The translations under genes were made by a program, and so were the position numbers. A stretch of DNA of 64,000 nt from NCBI RefSeq assembly GCF_030915485.1, contig NZ_CP133266.1, forward strand, positions 1,612,001-1,676,000, read 5' to 3'. The notes under the pieces are model-generated. The model was not told where the DNA came from and ran no database searches. It saw only the letters and a program-made list of their open reading frames with translations. Shown here one piece after another: positions 7,869 to 17,884 of this stretch. This DNA comes from Neobacillus sp. PS3-40 (GTDB taxonomy: Bacteria > Bacillota > Bacilli > Bacillales > Cytobacillaceae). Within the stretch, counting starts at the first letter, position 1. Each line of letters starts with the position of its first letter.

Positions 7869-8909
7869 TTATTTTGTTTCAGATAGCTTCCTAAATTCAT
7901 CGAACCTACTCAATTCCAATTCCTCATCAATTGTAGAACTTTTCAGCCTTGGTATTCCCATATTAAACATATCAATATCAATAATATACTTTGGGCGGTG
8001 TTTCGATTCTTTATAAATTTTACCCACATATTCACCAATTAAGCCGATTGCAATTAGTTGCAAGCCTCCAATGAGCCAAATAGAAGTGATAAGAGATGTC
8101 CATCCTGTCTGTGTCTGCCCTAAAAACTTTAGCGTTAAAAAATAAAGGCCAAAAAGGAGGCTGCCAAAAAATGAGACAAAGCCAAGCAATAAAACCAATC
8201 TGATCGGTGTGACCGAAAAGGACGTGATTCCGTCAAACGCAAACGCCAGCATTTTTTTCAATGGATACTTTGTTTCACCAGCATGCCTTTCCTGACGATC
8301 ATAATAAACTTCTGAGGAACGAAAACCAATGAGAGGAACAATACCTCTTAAAAATAGATTCACTTCATTAAAGCGCTCTAGTTCACTAACGGCACGTCTA
8401 CTCATTAATCGGAAATCAGCATGATTATATATGAGACCAACCCCTAATTTTTTCATTACCTTATAAAATCCTTGGGCAGTGCTTCGTTTAAAAAAGGTGT
8501 CAGTATCTCTTCCTTTACGCACTCCATATACAATTTCGTTTCCTTCATTGAATTTATGAATGAATTCACGGATCACATAAATATCATCCTGAAGGTCAGC
8601 ATCAATGGAAATCATACAGTCTGAATTATCTTTTGCCGAAAACAAGCCAGCTAATAAAGCATTTTGGTGGCCAACATTCCTTGAAAGCTTTAAACCGCGA
8701 ACATATTCATTATTTATTCCTTCTTTATAAATTAAATCCCACGTTCGATCCTTACTACCATCATCAACGAATAGGAGTTTGCTTCTGTTCGAGATCAACT
8801 TTTCATTTATTAACGCAAGCAATAGTTGATGAAGTTCTACCATCGTTTCCGGCAAAACCTCTTCTTCATTAAAACATGGCACCACAACTGTAAGGACTGG
8901 TTCACTCAT
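7869..8909 (-). CDS. ykoT: Membrane-anchored family 2 glycosyltransferase (YkoT/GtrB type)
   Basis: 346 residues from the ATG that has AGGAGG 9 bases upstream; longer in-frame starts up to 8960 would overlap the upstream gene. It has a GT-A fold with LTVVVPCFNEEEVLPE (about 5-20), FVDDGSKDRTW (the DDGS nucleotide site, about 50), SIDADLQDD (DxD-type metal site, about 100) and a QERHAGETKYPLKKM segment typical of polyprenyl-phosphate glycosyltransferases. Two C-terminal membrane helices (about 230-255 and 265-290) follow. Such enzymes transfer a sugar to undecaprenyl phosphate. The next gene upstream is the YkoS-like membrane protein, 20 bp away, as in B. subtilis ykoS-ykoT, which supports a shared pathway for a cell-surface sugar. 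Confidence 0.85.
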   Translation of the reverse strand: MSEPVLTVVVPCFNEEEVLPETMVELHQLLLALINEKLISNRSKLLFVDDGSKDRTWDLIYKEGINNEYVRGLKLSRNVGHQNALLAGLFSAKDNSDCMISIDADLQDDIYVIREFIHKFNEGNEIVYGVRKGRDTDTFFKRSTAQGFYKVMKKLGVGLIYNHADFRLMSRRAVSELERFNEVNLFLRGIVPLIGFRSSEVYYDRQERHAGETKYPLKKMLAFAFDGITSFSVTPIRLVLLLGFVSFFGSLLFGLYFLTLKFLGQTQTGWTSLITSIWLIGGLQLIAIGLIGEYVGKIYKESKHRPKYIIDIDMFNMGIPRLKSSTIDEELELSRFDEFRKLSETK

Positions 8910-8929
8910 TGCTGCATACCTCCTGATGA

Positions 8930-10603
8930 TTACATTACCTTGTACAAATAAATTTTCCATGCTGAATTCTTGGTTTCGAATGTTTTTTCAAGGATTAGTT
9001 TATTTTGGCCTGCGTTGTCAATTGGAAGACTTGAGAAAATGTAACGACCACCCATTTTTTTAAAAATATTCGTGTTTAACTGGAGATTTTTCAAATGCCT
9101 TTTTGAATCTTTTTTTATCATATAGCGCTTCCCAAGCTGGCTAGTAAAAATGTAACAGCGCCCACCCCATTGATCGAAATAGGTGCGAACGATGCCATTT
9201 TTTTTTAGTTCCTTTTCAATAATTTTTCTAAACTGATGTTTATAACGTAATGGATAAAAATTATTATATGTATCAAGGGTGTAAAAGCCATTGTACTGAG
9301 AAATGGCTGGATGAATACCAATACTAGCAACCCGATATTCCTTTTGTGGCTCGCCGATATAATTTTTAATCTCTTTAAATAAATCCTCCGCATAAAACTC
9401 TTTTACAGTAGGCTTTTCATGGTAAATAATTTCATCATTAAAAAGGGCTAAAAAAACAAGTTGTGCCGCAATTAACCATTTGGCTGCCCTTGCCCAGCTT
9501 TTCCCTTGAACAGAAAGAATCTTTAATGCGAGTGCAAATCCTGCATAAATAACAAGGGGTCGTAAAAAGTGATACCGTGCAAAATTAAAGGTATCCATGA
9601 AGTGAAACCGTTTAATTATAGGCAACCATCCTTTATAAAACCAAAAAGCATACCAGAATGACAGGAAAATATTAAAGATAAATAAAAACACAAAGATCTT
9701 TTCCTGTTGCCAAAGTTTCTGTGAATAAACAAAATAAATGGCAATAAGTGTTACGGGTAAAATAATTAATCCATGGACCGTCATATCATGTGTGTGTCCA
9801 AGCAAATAATTTTTAAAAGCTAAGCGAACCGCATGCCAAAATGTTAGGTGAGCATGAAAGTATTCATCACGGCTGTTTAGTTCGGTTGTATATAAAAACG
9901 AGTAAACAAGTCGATATTCGACAAGCATATAAATCGATGTCATATAAAAAATAGCTAAGAAAAACCGGACATTCCAGCCCCTTCCCCTTAGAACATCCCA
10001 AAGCCAAAAAATCCCCATAGCACTTAAAAAGAAGAAGAAGCCTAAGACAATACTTGAATATAGAGGTAAAAGGGTAAGGACCAGATAACTTTTCCAGAAT
10101 GCTTCGCCGTTTCTTATGTTAAGGAAAGCCCAAAGTGCGAAAGGCATTCCAAGTGTACTTAGCATTCCAGAAGGCCAAAAGGGTGTTAAGGAAAAGGCAA
10201 GAGATGTGCCAACTTGAATAAATTCCCACTTCTTACCTCGCAACAAGTGCTTTTTAAGAAGTAAATACATTCCAATAAAAGCTACAACTCTTGTCAGTGC
10301 TTGGCTTAATCCATAGGCAATCATGGTTGGAAACAAGGCAAAGAGCCAAACGATTCCGCTATACTCAGTCCCAAAAGCATTTCTAGGTAATCCATTAATA
10401 ACTTGTGGGATGACAGAATTCAGTGCTCCGAACATTTTCCCACTTCTCGCTAACACCTTATACCAAGCTAAATTGGAATCCAAATTATCATGAATTCGAA
10501 TATGAGCATTTTCTTGTAAAATAAACAGCGGAGCAAGGTATGCTGCTAGGATTAAGAAAGCAATAACCAACAATTTCCGTTCTTTGATCCTTTGAATCAT
10601 CAC
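8930..10603 (-). CDS. ykoS: YkoS-like multi-spanning membrane protein (DUF6044), probable glycosyltransferase
   Basis: 557 residues. The first about 390 form 10-12 membrane helices, with an early acidic motif IRIHDNLDSNLAWYKVL (about 33-50) like the first extracytoplasmic loop of GT-C transferases. The C-terminal about 165 residues are soluble (VASIGIHPAISQYNGFYTLD...). This matches the YkoS/DUF6044 type, thought to use lipid-linked sugars made by a YkoT-type enzyme. Two adjacent ATGs start the gene, with AAGGGG upstream. It forms an operon with the following glycosyltransferase. The enzymatic role is inferred from topology and neighbour. Confidence 0.75.
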   Translation of the reverse strand: MMIQRIKERKLLVIAFLILAAYLAPLFILQENAHIRIHDNLDSNLAWYKVLARSGKMFGALNSVIPQVINGLPRNAFGTEYSGIVWLFALFPTMIAYGLSQALTRVVAFIGMYLLLKKHLLRGKKWEFIQVGTSLAFSLTPFWPSGMLSTLGMPFALWAFLNIRNGEAFWKSYLVLTLLPLYSSIVLGFFFFLSAMGIFWLWDVLRGRGWNVRFFLAIFYMTSIYMLVEYRLVYSFLYTTELNSRDEYFHAHLTFWHAVRLAFKNYLLGHTHDMTVHGLIILPVTLIAIYFVYSQKLWQQEKIFVFLFIFNIFLSFWYAFWFYKGWLPIIKRFHFMDTFNFARYHFLRPLVIYAGFALALKILSVQGKSWARAAKWLIAAQLVFLALFNDEIIYHEKPTVKEFYAEDLFKEIKNYIGEPQKEYRVASIGIHPAISQYNGFYTLDTYNNFYPLRYKHQFRKIIEKELKKNGIVRTYFDQWGGRCYIFTSQLGKRYMIKKDSKRHLKNLQLNTNIFKKMGGRYIFSSLPIDNAGQNKLILEKTFETKNSAWKIYLYKVM

Positions 10604-10820
10604 TTTTTTACCCCTTAAGAAATAACATTGCTTATACTATTTGCAAGCTACAAGAAAATTATTCCTAAAAATCATAGTTTTGGATGCCTAGTAATTCGCA
10701 AACGTCTTGTTGATCTGAGGGAGCATTAGTGGGTCCAAAATGAAGTGATCTATTGATTAAATTAACTTGAGTTATCCTTAAAGGGCTGTTGAATTAAACA
10801 AACAAATTAATTTTGAAATT

Positions 10821-10852
10821 AAAAAAGCCTTCCGATCTCCCGGAAGGCTTTT
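10821..10852 (-). terminator. Terminator of the Spo0E-like gene
   Basis: Stem AGCCTTCCG/CGGAAGGCT (10826-10834 with 10841-10849); on the minus strand it is followed by TTTTTTAATTT. Confidence 0.8.
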
Positions 10853-10863
10853 ACAAAGATCTA

Positions 10864-11022
10864 TTAACTTTTATTAGTGTTGTACCAATTTAAAAGGTAA
10901 TCCAGCTTTTGACTACATTGAACAACATGTGGATTTGAATATCCATATTGATAGGCTAACGTGATCATTTCAGTCCTAGTGCTTTCAATATCCGATAATA
11001 AAGTATCCAAAGGTAATGTCAT
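10864..11022 (-). CDS. Spo0E-family aspartyl-phosphate phosphatase
   Basis: 52 residues, ATG with AAGGGGATC upstream. The helical hairpin shows the Spo0E family pattern: DIESTRTEMITLAYQYG (helix 1) and VVQCSQKLDYLLNWY (helix 2), where SQ-LD-L is the family motif around the catalytic Asp. These small phosphatases remove phosphate from Spo0A~P and so delay sporulation; paralogues can act on other pathways. It is monocistronic with its own terminator and lies just upstream of, and divergent from, the potassium channel gene. Confidence is high because both motif helices are complete. Confidence 0.88.
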   Translation of the reverse strand: MTLPLDTLLSDIESTRTEMITLAYQYGYSNPHVVQCSQKLDYLLNWYNTNKS

Positions 11023-11212
11023 AGCTAAGATCCCCTTTTCAATTTTATAACATTGATAGGTTATTAATCATACATTATTCGTTTTTAGGATTAAATGCAA
11101 GGAAAAACTATCTAAAAAATAGATATTTTGTAAATAATTTTACTAGTATTTATAAAATATCCATTTTTACCTTTATTTGATTATGAGGTTACTCTTTTTC
11201 GTCAATAATGGT

Positions 11213-11301
11213 AAAGAAAACTCGCTGATTGGCGACGATGGCAGAGGCGTAGTTGCCCTAAGCGCTGGCAGAATTTATGGATATAAATTCTGATTAGCTA
11301 A
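11213..11301 (+). repeat. Dispersed three-hairpin repeat, copy 2
   Basis: AAAGAAAACTCGCTGATTGGCGA at the start and AATTCTGATTAGCTAA at the end. About ten bases are missing after the first hairpin (the CCCCTAAGGG part). It lies 28 bp upstream of the yugO start, so it is in or next to that promoter region. Confidence 0.8.
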
Positions 11302-11329
11302 AAAAAATGAACAATCTGAGGTGATCGGC

Positions 11330-12316
11330 ATGTCAAACCATTTTTATATAAGTTTTTTACGCTTGCCGCTCCTTATACGAGTATTATTAATTGCACTCCT
11401 TGTGTTTCTTACCTTCGGTGTCATCATTCATCTTTTAGAACCTATTACCTTTCCTACTATTTTTGATGGGATTTGGTGGGCCATTGTGACGGCGTCTACT
11501 GTCGGCTACGGGGACTATGTTCCACGTACCTTATTAGGAAGATTCACGACCGTCATCCTTATTTTGCTTGGGGTTGGATTGGTTTCCTCTTATTTTATAA
11601 CTCTTGCTACTACGGCTGTCACAAGACAGGATGCCCTTTCGGAAGGAAAAATAGCCTTTAAAGGAAACAAACATATCATTATTGTTGGCTGGAATGAGCG
11701 ATCAAGAGAGTTAATTAGAAAACTTACACTTCTAAAATTTCCTCAAACAATTGTGTTAATTGATGAAACACTTGAATCAAATCCAGTCCAATCAAGGTAT
11801 GTCCATTTTATTCAAGGAAGATCTCATATGGATGAGACTATTTTAAAAAGCAATATCGATCAGGCAGAAAAGGTTTTAATCACTGCAGACCGCGGAGATG
11901 ATGAACTTCAGGCCGATATGAATAGTATCTTAACCTTGCTTACAATTAAAGGCTTATGCCCTCATGTCAAATGTATCGTTGAAATTTTAACAGCAGAGCA
12001 AGTTGGTAATGCCGTTCGTGCTGGAGCAGATGAAGTCATCCAATCCAACAAATTGACAAGCATCTTTATGGTAAACAGCCTCCACTCGAAGGGTGATGGA
12101 CTTTTATCAGATTTTGTCCATCATTTGCAAGAAAGCAGACTTGAAGTTTCTTCAGTAGCTGAAAAATTTGCTGGAAAAGCCTTTAAAGACATCTATATCG
12201 AGCTTTATGAACACGGAAATCTGTTGATTGGGATAAAGCGAGGAGAAAAAACCTTTTTGAACCCTTCCCACTCACTTCAATTGGAAAAAGATGATCAGTT
12301 ATTAATCATAAGTTAA
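11330..12316 (+). CDS. yugO: Two-helix potassium channel with RCK domain (YugO)
   Basis: 328 residues from the ATG; the GTG nine bases earlier overlaps the GAGGTG ribosome site. It has two membrane helices (about 12-35 and 70-95) flanking a pore loop with the K+ selectivity filter TVGYGD (about 59-64), then an RCK/TrkA-N Rossmann domain (HIIIVGWNERSRELI from about 110) and a TrkA-C-like tail. Length equals that of B. subtilis YugO as I recall it. In B. subtilis that channel carries K+ efflux and electrical signalling in biofilms. The upstream mstX partner gene was not seen. It is convergent with pgi across a strong terminator. Confidence 0.9.
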   Translation: MSNHFYISFLRLPLLIRVLLIALLVFLTFGVIIHLLEPITFPTIFDGIWWAIVTASTVGYGDYVPRTLLGRFTTVILILLGVGLVSSYFITLATTAVTRQDALSEGKIAFKGNKHIIIVGWNERSRELIRKLTLLKFPQTIVLIDETLESNPVQSRYVHFIQGRSHMDETILKSNIDQAEKVLITADRGDDELQADMNSILTLLTIKGLCPHVKCIVEILTAEQVGNAVRAGADEVIQSNKLTSIFMVNSLHSKGDGLLSDFVHHLQESRLEVSSVAEKFAGKAFKDIYIELYEHGNLLIGIKRGEKTFLNPSHSLQLEKDDQLLIIS

Positions 12317-12330
12317 AATGGCTTCACATT

Positions 12331-12367
12331 AAAGAGAGTGTTGATCATCGTGATCAACACTCTCTTT
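12331..12367. terminator. Bidirectional terminator between yugO and pgi
   Basis: Near-perfect 16-bp stem AAAGAGAGTGTTGATCA/TGATCAACACTCTCTTT. It serves both convergent genes. Confidence 0.85.
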
Positions 12368-12373
12368 GCTTTC

Positions 12374-13720
12374 TTATAATCGTTTTTCAAGTTCAGCTTT
12401 CTTCTCTTCATACCCAGGCTTTCCGAGTAGCGCAAACATATTTACTTTATACGCTTCAACTCCTGGCTGGTCGAATGGGTTTACTCCTAGTAAGTACCCG
12501 CTCATCGCACAAGCCTTTTCAAAGAAATAAGCTAAGTAGCCAAACGTGTATTCATCCATTGCAGGAATAGTAACAATTAAGTTCGGTACTCCACCATCTG
12601 TATGGGCAAGCATTGTACCTTCAAATGCCTTATTATTAACAAAATCAATTGTTTTTCCAGCGAGATAATTTAAGCCGTCAAGATCGTTTTCTTCTTTTTC
12701 AATTTTTAATTCGTAGCGTGGCTTATCCACCTTGATAATGGTTTCAAATAAATCACGACGACCTTCTTGAACATATTGTCCAAGCGAGTGCAAATCAGTT
12801 GAGAAGTTTGCTGATGACGGATAAATTCCTTTTTGGTCTTTTCCTTCACTCTCGCCAAATAACTGTTTCCACCATTCTGAAAAATATTGAAGTCCTGGCT
12901 CATAGTTAATAAGCATTTCAATGGTTTTTCCTTTATTATAAAGAGCATTACGAACAGCCGCATATTGGTAAGCTTCATTTTCTTCAAGTTCAGAATGGCT
13001 ATAATCCTTGCTTGCCGCTGCTGCTCCTTCCATCATTTTCTCGATATTTGCACCACTTGCTGCAATTGGTAATAAACCAACAGCTGTAAGGACAGAGTAA
13101 CGGCCACCAATATCATCTGGAATAACAAACGACTCATAACCTTTTTCTGTTGCTACTGTTTTTAATGCACCTCTTGCTTTATCCGTTGTAGCATAAATTC
13201 TTTTGCGGGCTTCTTCTTTACCATATTTTTCTTCAAGAAGCTTACGGAAAAGGCGGAATGCGATAGCTGGCTCCGTTGTTGTTCCTGATTTAGAGATAAC
13301 ATTGATAGAAAAGTCCTTCCCATCAAGAAGATCTATTACATCAGTCATGTAGCTTGAGCTAATACTGTTTCCAACAAAAATGATTTGCGGTGTACTTCTT
13401 TTCTCTTTTGGAAGAGCGTTATAGAAGCTGTGCTGAAGCATTTCAATCGCTGCTCGTGCTCCTAAATAAGAGCCTCCAATACCAATAACAAGAAGGACGT
13501 CAGAATCCGACTTGATTTTCTCAGCAGATTTCTGAATACGTGAAAATTCTTCTTTATCGTAGTTGGTAGGTAGATCAATCCATCCTAAAAAGTCACTACC
13601 TGCTCCTGTTTTTTCATGTAATGAGTGATGAGCCACTTTAACAGCATCACGTAGATATGTAAGTTCGTGTTCTCCAAAGAACGTTAATGCTTTTGAATAA
13701 TCAAAATGAACATGTGTCAT
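12374..13720 (-). CDS. pgi: Glucose-6-phosphate isomerase
   Basis: 448 residues, the length of Gram-positive Pgi. It interconverts glucose-6-phosphate and fructose-6-phosphate in the cytosol. Visible motifs: the phosphate-binding loop [12 protein letters not shown] (about 145), [12 protein letters not shown] (about 205, with the catalytic Arg), [11 protein letters not shown] (catalytic Glu, about 290), and [11 protein letters not shown] near the C-terminus with the catalytic Lys. The start has GGAGGATCCTTC upstream. In B. subtilis a yugN gene lies between yugO and pgi; there is no room for it here. Confidence 0.95.
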   Translation of the reverse strand: MTHVHFDYSKALTFFGEHELTYLRDAVKVAHHSLHEKTGAGSDFLGWIDLPTNYDKEEFSRIQKSAEKIKSDSDVLLVIGIGGSYLGARAAIEMLQHSFYNALPKEKRSTPQIIFVGNSISSSYMTDVIDLLDGKDFSINVISKSGTTTEPAIAFRLFRKLLEEKYGKEEARKRIYATTDKARGALKTVATEKGYESFVIPDDIGGRYSVLTAVGLLPIAASGANIEKMMEGAAAASKDYSHSELEENEAYQYAAVRNALYNKGKTIEMLINYEPGLQYFSEWWKQLFGESEGKDQKGIYPSSANFSTDLHSLGQYVQEGRRDLFETIIKVDKPRYELKIEKEENDLDGLNYLAGKTIDFVNNKAFEGTMLAHTDGGVPNLIVTIPAMDEYTFGYLAYFFEKACAMSGYLLGVNPFDQPGVEAYKVNMFALLGKPGYEEKKAELEKRL

Positions 13721-13957
13721 GAAGGATCCTCCAAAATTTTATTTTCACTACCCACTTTAACCAATGACGACAAGTTAATCAAGAAACCTCCCTTAATGTA
13801 AGCGCACCCAAATAAATATTTAGATATTTTTCTAAAATATCGTTACTTTTAACTGATTTAGCCTTACTTTTTACACCATTTTTACTAATTTTAGCTTTTT
13901 AAAACGTATAAGATTTAGTTTATATTTAAAGCAACCTTATAAATTCTGCTAAGCCAA

Positions 13958-13986
13958 GAAAACCAGGCAATATCTGCCCGGTTTTC
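13958..13986 (-). terminator. Terminator of the yugJ-like gene
   Basis: Stem GAAAACC-GGC/GCC-GGTTTTC, adjacent to the stop codon on the minus strand. Confidence 0.65.
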
Positions 13987-13988
13987 GC

Positions 13989-15152
13989 TTACAATGAAGC
14001 TCGATATATAGCTAAAACATCTTCCCTGTTTAGCTTTTTGAAATTGCCAAATTCTCCATTGACCATTGCTTTGTCTGCCATTAGATCAAGTTGACTATCA
14101 TCTATATCATAATCTGCCAAACGAGCTGGGGCACCTATACCTGTCCAAAAATCACGAAGTTTTTGAATTCCTTCAAGACCAACTTCTTCGTCGCTCTTTC
14201 CTTCTGGATTCACACCAAATACTCTAACGGCAAGTTGCTTAAAGCGCTCAGGCTTCACTTTCAGGTTATGCTCCATCCAGTGAGGGAAAAGAATCGCAAG
14301 TCCCCCTCCATGTGGAATATCATATACAGCAGAGACCGCATGTTCAAGATTATGAGTGGCCCAATCGCCTTGGTACCCCATTGATATCATTCCATTTAAA
14401 GCCATCGTTCCATTGTATAAAATAGTTGCCCGATTTTCATAATCTTCAAGATCATTCAACAGTTTTGGAGCAGTCTCAATGACCGTTATGAGTAATGATT
14501 CACACATCCGATCTTGAAGTAGTGTATTTTCCTCTAAATGAAAATAATGTTCCAAAACATGTACCATCATATCAACCATTCCATAAATGGTTTGATTCCT
14601 CGGCACGGTAAAAGTATTTACTGGGTCTAAGATTGAAAATTTAGGGTATGTAACCGCACTTCCCCATCCATATTTTTCGTTTGTTTCCCAGTTGGTAATA
14701 ACAGAACCAGCATTCATTTCAGAACCTGTTGCCGCAAGGGTTAAAACGGTTCCAAATGGGATAGCGTCGGTTGCAAATGATTTTTTTACAACTAAATCCC
14801 AAGCATCCCCATCATATTTTGATCCTGCTGCAATCAACTTCGTACAGTCGATGACACTACCACCACCTACCGCTAAAATGAAGTCAATTCCTTCTTTTTT
14901 ACAGATTTCAATCCCTTTTCGGGCAGTTGCGATACGAGGATTTGGTTCAACACCTGGAAGTTCAAAAAGCTGAACATCTATTTCATTTAGGTTCTGGATG
15001 ACTTTGTCGAATAAACCACTTTGTTTAATACTGCCCCCTCCAAAAACAAGCAATACCTTCTTTCCGTATTGAGGAATTTCAGCTTTTAGCTGTTCTAATT
15101 GATTTTTGCCAAATATTAATTTCGTAGGATTCCAAAATGTAAAATTATCCAT
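13989..15152 (-). CDS. yugJ: Iron-type (BDH-like) alcohol dehydrogenase, YugJ
   Basis: 387 residues of the iron-containing alcohol dehydrogenase family. Rossmann-type domain with [14 protein letters not shown] (about 33-46) and [10 protein letters not shown] (about 95, nucleotide pyrophosphate site). The C-terminal helical domain carries metal ligands [11 protein letters not shown] (about 195) and [15 protein letters not shown] (about 270). It oxidises or reduces alcohols and aldehydes with NAD(P)H; in clostridial relatives the substrate is butanol. B. subtilis has two such genes, yugJ and yugK, after pgi; only one is present here, with the length of YugJ. Start: GGAGG 9 bases upstream. Confidence 0.88.
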   Translation of the reverse strand: MDNFTFWNPTKLIFGKNQLEQLKAEIPQYGKKVLLVFGGGSIKQSGLFDKVIQNLNEIDVQLFELPGVEPNPRIATARKGIEICKKEGIDFILAVGGGSVIDCTKLIAAGSKYDGDAWDLVVKKSFATDAIPFGTVLTLAATGSEMNAGSVITNWETNEKYGWGSAVTYPKFSILDPVNTFTVPRNQTIYGMVDMMVHVLEHYFHLEENTLLQDRMCESLLITVIETAPKLLNDLEDYENRATILYNGTMALNGMISMGYQGDWATHNLEHAVSAVYDIPHGGGLAILFPHWMEHNLKVKPERFKQLAVRVFGVNPEGKSDEEVGLEGIQKLRDFWTGIGAPARLADYDIDDSQLDLMADKAMVNGEFGNFKKLNREDVLAIYRASL

Positions 15153-15325
15153 TTATAAAAGCCTCCTTTTCATTGTTTATTATTATTTATTTTGTTTTCA
15201 ATTGCAAAGAGGATGATTTTTTTTTTGAAATGGGGGAAATATATAATGAATCATTTAGAATGAATAATTTTCAAAAGTATGATTCATTCTATAAAAGAAT
15301 TTCATTTAAATAAGGAGGCATCATC

Positions 15326-15559
15326 ATGAGTGCTATTCAACGCATTGCATTAGTTCTTACAATTATTGGTGCAATAAATTGGGGCTTAATCGGATTCTTC
15401 CAATTTGATCTAGTCGCATCCATCTTTGGAGGTCAAGGTTCAACACTTTCAAGAATTATTTACGGATTAGTTGGTATTGCAGGCCTTGTAAACTTAGGGC
15501 TTCTCTTTAAACCAAATGAAGCAATGGAGAGAGAACCTGAGGTAAGACCTACAAGATAA
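15326..15559 (+). CDS. yuzA: YuzA-type DUF378 membrane protein
   Basis: 77 residues with two membrane helices and the DUF378 pattern: LTIIGAINWGLIGFFQFDLVA (helix 1 with the G-A-x-N-W-G motif) and IIYGLVGIAGLVNLGLLF (helix 2). The charged tail is disordered. AAGGAGG precedes the ATG. Function unknown in all species. Its neighbours agree with B. subtilis yuzA. The stop codon abuts a dispersed repeat copy. Confidence 0.85.
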   Translation: MSAIQRIALVLTIIGAINWGLIGFFQFDLVASIFGGQGSTLSRIIYGLVGIAGLVNLGLLFKPNEAMEREPEVRPTR

Positions 15560-15645
15560 ACGATTGGCGAGCTCTAAGGGCGATGTTTAGGCATAGTTGC
15601 CCTTATGCGCTAGCAGAACTTATGGATATAAATTCTGCATAGCAA
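15559..15645 (+). repeat. Dispersed three-hairpin repeat, copy 3
   Basis: CGATTGGCGAG, TAAGGGCGATG...GTTGCCCTTATGCGCTAGCAG, then the third hairpin ending TTCTGCATAGC. The first 12 bases of the unit are missing: the copy starts right at the yuzA stop codon. Confidence 0.8.
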
Positions 15646-15653
15646 AAATAAAT

Positions 15654-15688
15654 GAAAATCCTTGCATCATTCATGCAAGGATTTTCAT
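15654..15688 (-). terminator. Terminator of rocD
   Basis: Stem GAAAATCCTTGCAT/ATGCAAGGATTTTC with a short loop, 11 bp past the rocD stop. Confidence 0.8.
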
Positions 15689-15698
15689 TTGTAAGTTA

Positions 15699-16898
15699 TT
15701 ATCCTAAAACATTCTTAATCCGTGCAATAGCCCAATCTAGCTCTTCTTTAGTTATCACTAACGGAGGAGCAAAGCGGATAACGGAATCATGTGTTTCTTT
15801 ACACAAGAGTCCTTCTTCTTTTAATTCTTCGCAATATTTACGTGCAGCTTCCGTTAGTTCAACACCAATAAATAATCCACGTCCGCGAATTTCTTTTATG
15901 ATTGGATTTTTAATTTCCTTTAATTTACTCATGAAGTATTCGCCAAGCTCCAATGACTTATCTGCCAGCTTTTCATCAATAAGTACATCAAGGGCAGCAA
16001 CGGAAACCGCACATGCTATTGGATTACCGCCAAAGGTTGAGCCATGTGAACCAGGGTTAAAGACCCCAAGAATATTTTTATTTGCCATTACGCAAGAAAT
16101 AGGGAAAACGCCTCCGCCTAAAGCTTTACCAAGGACATACATATCTGGTTCTATCTCTTCCCACTCACAAGCAAACATTTTACCTGTTCTTGCTAAACCT
16201 GCTTGAATTTCATCGGCAATAAATAGAACATTATTTTCTTTACATAATTCAAATGCTTCTTTTAGGAAACCTGGCGGCGGAATGACAATGCCTGCCTCGC
16301 CCTGGATAGGCTCAATTAAAAATGCCGCAGTATTTGGTGTAATGGCTGATTTTAATGCTTCAAGATCACCGTAAGGAATCAGTTTAATTCCTGGAAGCAA
16401 CGGACCAAAGCCACGTTGATATTCTGGATCTGATGATAATGAGACAGCTGTCATTGTCCGTCCATGGAAGTTACCAATGCATGCAATCATTTCAGCCTGA
16501 TTATCCGCTACTCCCTTTACATCATATGCCCAGCGGCGGGCAGCTTTAAACGCCGTTTCAACTGCTTCTGCTCCCGTATTCATCGGAAGAGCCATTTCCT
16601 TGTTGGTTAATTTACAGATTTTCTCATACCATGGACCGAGTTGGTCATTGTGAAATGCCCGTGAGGTTAATGTCACCCGATCTGCCTGATCTTTTAATGC
16701 TTGGATAATTTTTGGATGCCGGTGACCTTGGTTTACAGCGGAATAGGCACTAAGCATATCCATGTATTTATTACCTTCTGGATCCTCTACCCAGACACCT
16801 TCAGCTCTTGAAATTACGATTGGTAGCGGATGATAATTATGTGCTCCATATTTTTCTGTTTGTTCGATTATTTCTTTTGAGTTTTCACCTGATACCAT
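15699..16898 (-). CDS. rocD: Ornithine aminotransferase
   Basis: 399 residues, PLP-dependent class III aminotransferase. It converts ornithine and 2-oxoglutarate to glutamate semialdehyde and glutamate in arginine breakdown. Motifs: [16 protein letters not shown] (about 105), [15 protein letters not shown] (about 145), [16 protein letters not shown] (Asp for PLP, about 230) and [14 protein letters not shown] (Schiff-base Lys, about 258). The N-terminus [15 protein letters not shown] is characteristic of ornithine rather than acetylornithine transaminases. GGAGGAG precedes the ATG. It is alone here, not in a roc operon, so it may have its own control. Confidence 0.92.
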   Translation of the reverse strand: MVSGENSKEIIEQTEKYGAHNYHPLPIVISRAEGVWVEDPEGNKYMDMLSAYSAVNQGHRHPKIIQALKDQADRVTLTSRAFHNDQLGPWYEKICKLTNKEMALPMNTGAEAVETAFKAARRWAYDVKGVADNQAEMIACIGNFHGRTMTAVSLSSDPEYQRGFGPLLPGIKLIPYGDLEALKSAITPNTAAFLIEPIQGEAGIVIPPPGFLKEAFELCKENNVLFIADEIQAGLARTGKMFACEWEEIEPDMYVLGKALGGGVFPISCVMANKNILGVFNPGSHGSTFGGNPIACAVSVAALDVLIDEKLADKSLELGEYFMSKLKEIKNPIIKEIRGRGLFIGVELTEAARKYCEELKEEGLLCKETHDSVIRFAPPLVITKEELDWAIARIKNVLG

Positions 16899-17095
16899 AA
16901 TAACTCCTCCATTTTATATGTAAAATCAGTCTATCTTTATTGTAGCCGAGTGAGTTAAAAGAATGAAGGATTGTTTTTAACTTTTCTAAAAATTTGCTTT
17001 GTTACATTATTTTGTTGTAATACGAGTTGAACCGACCATTCAGTGAAAAGAAGGTTTTACAATTGATTAACTAGAGTTGTTTAACAAGTTGAAAA

Positions 17096-17130
17096 AAAGG
17101 TCTGGTCTCAAATTTGAGACCAGACCTTTT
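17096..17130 (-). terminator. Terminator of yugI
   Basis: Perfect palindromic stem AAAAGGTCTGGTCTCAAA/TTTGAGACCAGACCTTTT directly behind the stop. Confidence 0.85.
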
Positions 17131-17137
17131 ACTTATA

Positions 17138-17542
17138 TTATTTTTTCACTAAATCTTCACGTTGTGATTGATCAATCCACTCTTGAAGTTTATCTTTTAG
17201 AGTATTAAATCCTTGTTGATCATCACTTTCAGGAATAATTGTAGCAGTTTGACGTTTAGCACGAGGCTTCTTTGGTTTTGCGATTGTTTGTGCAGGTGCT
17301 TCTTCTGTAGCTCTGATCGACAGACCAATTTTGTTAGCTGCTTCGTCAATAGACAAAATTTTAACGTTAACTTCGTCCCCTACTTTTAAATGTTCATTAA
17401 TATCTTTTACGTAACCGTGCGTGATTTCAGAAATATGAACAAGACCTTGCGTTTTATCATCTAACGCAACAAATGCTCCATAAGGCTGGATGCCAGTTAC
17501 CTTTCCTACCATTATACTACCAACTTCGATTTTTTCAGACAT
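17138..17542 (-). CDS. yugI: S1-domain RNA-binding general stress protein 13 (YugI)
   Basis: 134 residues. Residues 5-75 form an S1 domain (VGSIMVGKVTGIQPYGAFVALD...GLVHISEI...LKVGDEVNVKILSID) and the rest is a basic/polar tail (KPKKPRAKRQ) that probably contacts RNA or the ribosome. It matches B. subtilis YugI/GSP13, a small ribosome-associated stress protein, in length and in neighbourhood. The ATG has AGGAGTGTTTTC upstream. The S1 call is firm; the exact partner is unknown. Confidence 0.88.
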   Translation of the reverse strand: MSEKIEVGSIMVGKVTGIQPYGAFVALDDKTQGLVHISEITHGYVKDINEHLKVGDEVNVKILSIDEAANKIGLSIRATEEAPAQTIAKPKKPRAKRQTATIIPESDDQQGFNTLKDKLQEWIDQSQREDLVKK

Positions 17543-17834
17543 GAAAACACTCCTAAATAAATTATTTACATCGATTTTATACGCATTTTAATATTATATC
17601 ACAAGGAAACGGCTTTATCAAAAGACTCAATTATCAGAATCCATTTTTATTAAAGCTTTAAATGTATTTACAGGGCGGAAACAGATAATTTTTCCTTACT
17701 TTTAATTATTTTACATTTAATGAGTATATAAAAAGGCATATTGGTAAACCTAACTATATAAGGCTTTCTAGTATTCCCCCTTTTTGAAGTGGACAACCAA
17801 TAATGTGGTATGTCCTCTTTTTTTTGGCTGATAA

Positions 17835-17861
17835 AAGACAGGCAATTGTGCCCGTCTTTAT
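17835..17861 (-). terminator. Probable terminator of the PH-domain gene
   Basis: Stem AAAGAC-GGC/GCCCGTCTTT with imperfect top, about 25 bp past the stop on the minus strand. Confidence 0.5.
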
Positions 17862-17884
17862 GAAGTCCGTTTCGAAAACAGCTT

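Noticed and set aside
13937-13957. Possible 3' fragment of the dispersed repeat (TATAAATTCTGCTAAGC), and a similar one near 21935
   Set aside because: Too short to separate from chance in AT-rich DNA; not counted as copies.
15652-16206. 184-codon frame on the + strand
   Set aside because: Antisense to rocD, whose motifs and length are complete; no ribosome site, and it starts inside a terminator.
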